From Anthoceros angustus (lineage: Eukaryota > Streptophyta > Anthocerotopsida > Anthocerotales > Anthocerotaceae), in the NCBI GenBank assembly GCA_010909165.1, contig MU008176.1, positions 364,856 to 428,855 of the forward strand: DNA of 64,000 nt, in the 5' to 3' direction. Positions within the stretch are counted from its first letter, which is position 1. Every line of letters starts with the position of its first letter. The translations under genes and the position numbers were made by a program. The notes beneath the pieces were generated by a model. The model saw only the letters and a program-made list of their open reading frames with translations, was not told where the DNA came from and did not search any database. This document shows, piece by piece, positions 57,906-64,000 of the stretch.

Positions 57906-58739
57906 AGGGTCCATGCTAACAGTAGAGGTTAGATGGGGAACCGTACAATGAATGGACAAAAGGAATAAGACTTGCTAACTATCCGCATACGTCTTTGAGC
58001 TCGCCGAAGATGGGCACTCTGGAGACAGTGTTGAAAGCTTATATATAAGCTTATACATATGTATAAGCTTATACATAAGCTTATACAAGTTACATAAATC
58101 TAGGACTAACAAGCCTAACACACTTTAGTACTAACTCATATACATTAACATACATTCTCCTATTTCACATTACGGTAGTACAACTTATCACTTATGCATT
58201 TACATGCCTTAAATGTGACTTAAACTTTCAAATTCTGTAACTATAATCCTGGATATAATGTTATTAAAATAATAAAATACTGAAAGAGGATAATATATCA
58301 CTCATTAGAATCAATATTTTAATATATATTTTCAATATGATATCATTAAATTATAATTAGAGTATATATATTAGAGTTCTTGAGGAAGAGTTGTAAGTTG
58401 TTTCATACTACAAATAAAATTGGCTAAAACTGGCAAAAAGGCAAATAAAACTTCCTACTAGTTCTTGAAGACCATATACAAGAATATGCTAAGTAGCTTC
58501 CAACTAAGCTAAAAATCTTGATGAAGGTTAGAAGAACAGTACCAAAATAATTGAAGTTTGGATATGTTGCTTCTCATTTTTCCAAAGCAACAATTTCATT
58601 CCCTCAACTCCCCAATAAATGATCAATTCCAAGTCATCAAATGCTCAATATGCCATTGGTGAAGGCTACAGAGGGCACTTTTAATTTTAACTTTAAGATG
58701 GGGTGCTCATGTGTTTTGATGAGATTGGGACCAGGGCGG
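57906..58739. other. AT-rich DNA containing a 30-bp palindrome
   Basis: Perfect palindrome at 58044-58073 (central ATACATATGTAT) within an array of aagcttata blocks, 58036-58088. The remainder is AT-rich and shows no gene. Confidence 0.6.
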
Positions 58740-59200
58740 TGAAACTCCGATGAAACTCATCCGTCAGATTATCGAATCCGGAGGCACAAGAAGAGGAATC
58801 AAAGAAAAGAAGATTAACTTATTAGATTACCGAATCCAGAGTTACAGGTGGGAAGCTCGTAGCAAACAGGAATAAGATCCTCGGAGAAGGGATGAAGGAC
58901 ATGAAGGTGATGTAGAGGTCATTCTCGTCCCTCACCTCCAAAGCCAAGCTAAGTCCGTATGCGACCCACCTAGCTCGCTGGCCAGCTTGTAGGGAGCGCA
59001 TAGCTGCACATGACGCCGTCTGCAACGTCATATTTTCGATGTCCATGGAGAGTGGTTTCTTTCCCTGTAGGGAGTGCCCTTATACTTTGCTCAACGGTGT
59101 TTCTCTCAAGGCTGATCTATTTCTAAAATGGGAGGATCAGGTCTCTATTGCAAATGTGGTTGTAATAGACCCTAACCGGGATGAGCATGTCGTCATCAAC
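58740..59200. other. Unassigned DNA with a 74-codon minus-strand frame
   Basis: The minus-strand frame 58822-59046 (MDIENMTLQTASCAAMRSLQ...) has no motif I recognise. It may be part of a decayed element. Confidence 0.25.
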
Positions 59201-59252
59201 CTTTGAGTTAGGTGGCGAAGAGATGCATGATAGCAAAGGTTCACGAGTACTC

Positions 59253-59387
59253 TCCCATGCATGAAGGCCATGACTCGCCCATGCATGAAGGCCATGCCTT
59301 CATCCCCCTCGCTATCAGGACTCACAAGCCCAAGTGCAAGGATTTCTCAAGGTTCACAAGCCCAAGTGCAAGGATTTCTCAAGGTTC
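59253..59387. repeat. Two adjacent short tandem duplications (25 bp and 32 bp)
   Basis: cccatgcatgaaggccatg starts at 59253 and 59278; cacaagcccaagtgcaagga starts at 59323 and 59355. Both pairs are perfect or near-perfect. Confidence 0.9.
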
Positions 59388-59498
59388 ATCAAGGCCTGTG
59401 CTAAAGCCCACCATAGCCACAAGAATGGGGTTGGCCTCCCTCTATTCTATATGGTGGCTATTTTCAACGAGCATCTTGGGCATCAGTGGTGGGTACCC

Positions 59499-59546
59499 AA
59501 AGGTCCAATACCATGGTCCTACGCGTGACCATGGTATTGGACCTTT
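59499..59546. repeat. Perfect inverted repeat: 20-bp arms, 8-bp loop
   Basis: aaaggtccaataccatggtc at 59499-59518 is the reverse complement of 59527-59546; the loop is ctacgcgt. It would form a strong hairpin in single-stranded form. No TA/TSD context for a miniature element is visible. Confidence 0.9.
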
Positions 59547-59833
59547 TGTCCAATTCGACCCTCTCGTCCCATACCATGGGCACGCAGTTATTGCCAATGG
59601 TGCCTAAGTTTTCTAACTTTAAGTTTTCTTTGCCATGGCATGGCCTTCATGTCCTTTATCCGTTCTTTGAGTATCTTGTCTTGGATCTCCTTGAGCTTTC
59701 AACATGCGGGTCGGAATTGGATTAGTTGCCCCTCGTCTATTACCGATATCATCAACGAGCACCACCTCATGGTCGTAGCCTCCCACACACCCGGTCATCT
59801 ATGGCCGCGAGTTGCATTAATCTAAAACGCTTT

Positions 59834-59958
59834 AATGCATGGCTGAGGACATTCTACAAGGACCAAGACTTGAAATGTCCCCGTTACCTAACATAAATGC
59901 ATGGCTGAGGACATTCTACAAGGACCAAGACTTGAAATGTCCCCGTTACCTAACATAA
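59834..59958. repeat. 62-bp perfect tandem duplication
   Basis: aatgcatggctgaggacatt begins at 59834 and 59896 and the two copies are identical up to the end of the second unit. Confidence 0.92.
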
Positions 59959-60090
59959 AACGTTTTCATTGATGTAGGCGGAGAATATCATAGTTTAAGA
60001 AACAAAATAAGACACAAAGGAAAAGGATTTTATACTATAGGACCAACAAGAAAATATAGAAGTGTCATACCTTTTTAATGAGTCATGATA

Positions 60091-60411
60091 GGAAATATAG
60101 TCATAAATGCACAAATGTTGAGTATGAGAGGCATTCTAAGATTAATGATTTGGAATCATTGGAAATATAGTCATAAATGCACAAATCTTGAGTATGGGAG
60201 GCATTCTAAGATTAATGATTTGGAATCATTGGAAATATAGTCATAAATGCACAAATATTGAGTATGGCGAGCATTCTAAGGTTAATTATTTGGAATCATT
60301 TATCAAGGAATTGAAGGAGTGGACCGCTTGCTTTGGGAAAATGAAAACCCCAAGGTTAATGATTTGGAATCATTTATCTTGGAGTTGAAGGAGTGGACTA
60401 ATTGCTTTGGG
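60091..60411. repeat. Tandem repeats: 70 bp x3 followed by 73 bp x2
   Basis: ggaaatatagtcataaatgc begins at 60091, 60161 and 60231. The tail of this unit then leads into a second duplicated block (aggttaattatttggaatca at 60279, aggttaatgatttggaatca at 60352). In one frame the second block encodes VNDLESFILELKEWTNCFG, repeated with changes, but the two copies are in different frames. Confidence 0.9.
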
Positions 60412-60912
60412 GATTACATCTTGGAAGTGTTATTAATCCTAAAACACTTCCAACTTTTGATTAGCAAGACCAGCAATATATATTTTTCATGTATGATGTA
60501 CTTTAAAAATCTCTAAAGTATTCTTCAACAACTACTTGAAATACAACTTAAAATAGATCTTACGACAAAGAGCTTATATCACCTCGCCCCCAATAACATT
60601 AAATAGATAACTCACCAAGGGCTACAATTGTCAGGGTGTGCACCGCATCCTAGATGTGATCCAACAAGTGATAACAAGGTTTCTAATGAATCTAATGCCA
60701 AATGTGTAAGAGGCCAAATGAAATATAGAGATCATGAGGGTAGAGAGCAGAATCAAGGGCTGAACAAAAATAACACAAAAGATAATGAGAGAGCTCTTAG
60801 GATAAATTGTACAAAAGAATATAATCAATTATTGTAGATCACTTTGTCTGATTAATTTTTCTTTGGTACATTGTACAAAAAATCTTTCCTCCAGCGATCA
60901 TTTTACCCAGAT
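60412..60912. other. AT-rich intergenic DNA
   Basis: Short frames only. Nothing recognised. Confidence 0.45.
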
Positions 60913-60983
60913 TCTATTGCCGGGATTCGAACCCAGGTCGTTAGGGTGAAAGCCCATACAACAACCCTCTATGACCTAAAAGA
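60913..60983 (-). tRNA. tRNA-Glu(UUC)-like sequence, probably a pseudogene
   Basis: The minus strand gives a 71-nt tRNA-like sequence. The T arm is good (CTGGG TTCGAAT CCCGG). The anticodon loop CTTTCAC has anticodon TTC with U33, on a stem with 4 of 5 pairs. The acceptor stem pairs 5 of 7 (TCTTTTA with CAATAGA). The D arm is poor. The 3' half closely resembles plant cytosolic tRNA-Glu (ggctttcaccc...cccggcaa). No CCA is encoded, as expected for a nuclear gene. The weak D arm suggests a decayed gene or a tRNA-derived SINE head. Confidence 0.5.
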
Positions 60984-61650
60984 TGGCAAACGACGTTCTA
61001 TTAAATTCATTGAACTTAGATTTACTTTATCTTCTTAGTGTATGATAATTATATAGTATATATTGTATTATTTTTTAGTGAGAGCCAAATATTCTTGCCA
61101 AAATTACAGATAATTGTCTGTGAAATACATAAAGTGTCAACATCATATAAGCCAACTATTGTTAACTACTTCTCCCATTAAAGGTATCAGGTTTGCTTAG
61201 GTAGAATGGCCCTTCTCCCTATCTCACTGCTGGTACGGCACACACTATCATACCCTCATAGCCTCTCTTATGGCGTAAGAGACTTTCTATGATGAAGTAT
61301 GGTTTCTCTTATGGAGTAAGAGATTTCCTATGATAAAGTATCCCCATATATGTTACTGGGGAACAACGATGTGTGAGACGAACAATGAACTCATAAGCGC
61401 TTGCTAATGCACGGGCCTATGGGCTGCCATTGATGATGCTACAAGGGTGTTGAAGGCAGATGTCTGTAATGATCAGACCTTGTTACATACATAAAGAGTA
61501 GGTGAAACCTACACGCATAACAACTTTTTGCAAGGTCTATCAACAATGAGTGACCAGACACACAACACACGTGCACAAGAGCTACCCAGCAGGAAAGCTT
61601 GTAAGGTTAAGATACAAGAGCTTCTAATAGAAGCTTCGTAGTGAGCAGAG
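60984..61650. other. Unassigned DNA
   Basis: No gene recognised. It contains a short imperfect duplication (tatggcgtaagagactttcta / tatggagtaagagatttccta in pieces, 61269-61333). Confidence 0.4.
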
Positions 61651-61899
61651 AGCCATGGCCTCGTTCATTGCTGAATGCCCAAAGGTCGCTCTATGTTGCG
61701 GGAGCCATGGCCTCGTTCATTGCTGAATGCCCAAAGGTCGCTCTATGTTGCGGGAGCCTACTGCTAAAATTGGTGCCAGTTTGTTTCGTGGAATCCTAGG
61801 CGCATAAAGACTCTGAGTATCGTCATCGCAGGAGCCACATGCTCTAAACCAAAAAGCTTCGTCGCAGGAGCCACATGCTCTAAACCAAAAAGCTTTAAT
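61651..61899. repeat. Two tandem duplications (52 bp x2 and 36 bp x2)
   Basis: agccatggcctcgttcattg starts at 61651 and 61703; gcaggagccacatgctctaa starts at 61828 and 61864. Copies are identical across most of their length. Confidence 0.92.
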
Positions 61900-62108
61900 C
61901 TAACCATGAAATCCTGTTTCACATTGTTTGTCTTCCTTTCCAGTCACTACCTAATTTTAATTAGAAAAGTTCTAAGATGTTAGTTCAAGTGACTTTAACC
62001 TTATGTAACATCAGGAGTGAAAAGTATAAGAATGTATGAATGCATGTGAAATTACATTTGAGCTGGTACGTGAAACTAATAACATGCCCTAATTATGTGT
62101 CAACTCTC
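61900..62108. other. 3' flank of the GT90 copy 2 gene
   Basis: AT-rich, no gene recognised; likely 3' UTR of the minus-strand gene ending at 62109. Confidence 0.4.
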
Positions 62109-63907
62109 TCACTGCAGAGGCACATGAGATTTCCACCAACCTATAGCGTCCACAGTCCCAAGCTCATCAGCTGGTATCCATCGCCAGTCCTCCTCTAGCA
62201 ACCCTAGTGAGCAATCGCTGGGGCATCCCGCCATGTCCAGCACTCTTGGCGGCTCCCTTCTGCTAGGGCAGTCTCGCCTCACATCCCTGGGTATGCCTCC
62301 AGACTTATACTCGCGAGCATCTAGGGCAGGGCCCCACTTGCACGTCTGTGCCAGCGTGGGAGCCTCAATCAGCACGTCTCCAGAAGGCGTGCTCTCTCTA
62401 CCTTCTGCAACGCTGGGGTAGAATGAGGGGTTCTGGATGCTATGGTACTTCACCAGCAAAATGGCATATGTCAGCATCCTTCCCTCAATGCTGCAAGTCC
62501 ATCCCAGCTCCCGGTGCACCGTGTTCACCATGTCCAACGTCTCCTGGTCATGATCTTGCATGTATTGCAGGACCTCAGGCAGATCCCTAAAACTGCACAC
62601 AATGGACAAGGGGTGGTGTAAGAGCGTGCAGTCTGTCACAACCGAGGGCAGAATTTTCAAAGAGGAGAGCGAGTTGGTGTTGCAAGCACGGACAAGTGAT
62701 CTGTCTCCATGAAATGCCGCCCACGTTTGAACAGCGGGTAGTAGAACTCGGAGTAGGGGGAGCTCTGCAGAATGACGGCGCGGTCAGCGAGCATGACTCC
62801 GCACAGCCTGCTGATCCCCAGCCCGCCGTCCACTATCACCTCGTACTTGTACCTGCTCTTGTGGGTGTCATTCAATCTGGATCCCAGCTTGATCCCGCCT
62901 TCCTCCTGCAAGTCTCGGATAGCTTCCGGCGTGGTATGGCTCCACCTGCTCACTCTGGCGTCCAGCAAGTCCGGGATCCCGTCCGTCATGCGATGCAGCC
63001 GCACCCGGGGACTGCTCACCCAGTTCGACAGCCGCAGCCAGTAATTGGTGGTGGATCCTCTGAACACAGCCTTGGGCACCTTCCCATTCCATTCCTCTAG
63101 ATTCCAGCTGGTTTTCAGAATCTCCTCTCGGGATGGCATGTAGGCAGGCCGCCAGTCCATGAAATCCGGCACTAGGAGGTCGGCATCCAGCCCCTCGCTC
63201 ACGTGAGAGCTCCACACCAGGAAGTTGGACCTGCCGCCTTCGGCCATGCCCTCCCTGGACATGGTGTTGTCGCATGTGTTGAAGAGCAGCTCGACTTCCA
63301 CGCCCCGCAGCTGGAAGCGGTCGACGGTGGCCTGGAGGAAGGACGCCAGATCGTTGGCCCGGTTCAGCTTGAACTGGTCCCCCAGGAAGCCCCCGTAGCG
63401 GAAGAAAACCTTGCCACCCACCACTCTAAAGTGAGCGCAGCAGGACGCAAGAGTGCTGTTCTGCAGCGATTGTCGGAGAAGCGAGACGGACCATAAGCTC
63501 CGTCGCACTGCTCTTCCCCCCGGTTGCAATTGCTGCATCGGAGCCCACGCCTCCGTGTATTTCTTCGCCAGCTGCAGGATCGGGCGGATTCTGGAGTCCG
63601 TCAGGTTGAATGCGGGGCTCGCCAGTCGCAGCTCCTCTAAGTCGGAATCCTCGATCTTGATGCTGCTCACGCGGGCGTGTTGGACGTCGGACAGAGTGAG
63701 CCTGCTGCGGGCCGCACTCAGGATCCCATACTTGGGAATGTCCGGGGGAAGCTTGTACCCCGACTTCCTCTCGCACCTGTAGGAGCGTCCTGAAGCGCTC
63801 GGAAAGATTGTGATGGGCTGGTACTCGAAAACCTGGTCCAGAAAGCATGCGCTGCGGTGCAAAATGAAGATCGTCGCCCACAACGGAACGCCCAGCAGCC
63901 AAACCAT
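62109..63907 (-). CDS. GT90/CAP10-type glycosyltransferase (copy 2)
   Basis: Exons 63907-62694 and 62592-62109 join in the same phase as copy 1 (CAC TT / T TTT) to read METDHFFRDLPEVL, giving 565 residues. The N-terminal anchor is WLLGVPLWATIFIL. It has the same family landmarks: HFRVVGGKVFFRYG, EGMAEGGRSNFLVWSSHVSE, VPKAVFRGSTTNYWLRLSNW, KYEVIVDGGLGISRLCGVML, YYPLFKRGRHFMETDH. The C-terminal tail has CPSDCSLGLLEEDWRW. The inferred donor is GTCCGT, weak compared with GTATGT in copy 1, yet it sits at the same codon. The stem region (residues 30-110) differs from copy 1 much more than the catalytic part. It is a tandem paralogue in the same orientation, about 14 kb apart, with transposon debris between. 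The start at 63907 is the first Met of the open frame. Confidence 0.8.
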
Positions 63908-64000
63908 CCACCGAGGCCGGAGACATGGCCTTTTGGCCCCTCTGAGCTGCAGCGAGGATGATCGTAGCAGATCTGCGTTCTTGACATCCTTAGGCTGCTC

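Noticed and set aside
58822-59046. 74-codon minus-strand frame as a gene
   Set aside because: No domain, no neighbouring exons or promoter signal, and it lies in repeat-rich DNA.

Overview
The window is nuclear DNA from a green plant, most likely a non-seed land plant (bryophyte or lycophyte grade). This rests on plant-type housekeeping genes with short introns of about 75 to 140 nt, a plant golgin, a plant-type phospholipid:sterol acyltransferase, copia and Athila/Tat-like retroelements, and no bacterial-style gene packing. The species cannot be fixed from the sequence.

Layout. 1-8157 is repeat-rich: a (TA)46 microsatellite, a GC-rich degraded coding tract (1.9-3.05 kb) fused to the 3' half of a Ty1/copia polyprotein (3.06-5.27 kb), then unassigned DNA. 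8158-29168 is a nested retrotransposon. A copia element with 373-bp LTRs is split by an 18.8-kb Ty3-type element on the minus strand (10020-28792). The inner element has a GAGTG target duplication, TG...CA ends, a tRNA-Asp-type primer site and a polypurine tract. Its two LTRs are very large and unequal (7.4 and 5.1 kb), rearranged by tandem duplications with short junction homology, and they carry a degraded coding tract in the element's sense direction. 29.27-31.0 kb is a 110-bp minisatellite of 18 units, followed by the orphan 3' end of a reading frame.

31.6-48 kb is the gene island: an intronless UNC93-like transporter (minus), a golgin candidate 5/TMF gene (minus, about 18 exons), the mitochondrial complex I 20-kDa subunit (minus, 2 exons), phospholipid:sterol acyltransferase (plus, 13 exons, divergent from the complex I gene) and a GT90/CAP10-type glycosyltransferase (minus, 2 exons). 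A paralogue of the last gene with the same intron phase lies at 62.1-63.9 kb. The genes look like independent housekeeping loci (Golgi tethering, sterol ester synthesis, respiration, secretory-pathway glycosylation) and not a pathway cluster.

48.8-61.9 kb between the two GT90 genes is repeat-rich. It holds a large inverted repeat (arms of 0.78 and 0.93 kb) whose arms both carry the same intact last-exon-like frame and whose spacer is a triplicated 0.6-kb unit; a degenerate LINE directly abutting the right arm; a second LINE fragment; AT-rich minisatellites; a palindrome; a perfect 20-bp hairpin; a tRNA-Glu-like sequence; and many short tandem duplications of 25-73 bp. Recurrent short tandem duplication and indel-rich, substitution-poor divergence between repeat copies are the main patterns of the window. 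All identifications come from reading the sequence and remembered family motifs; no search was run.
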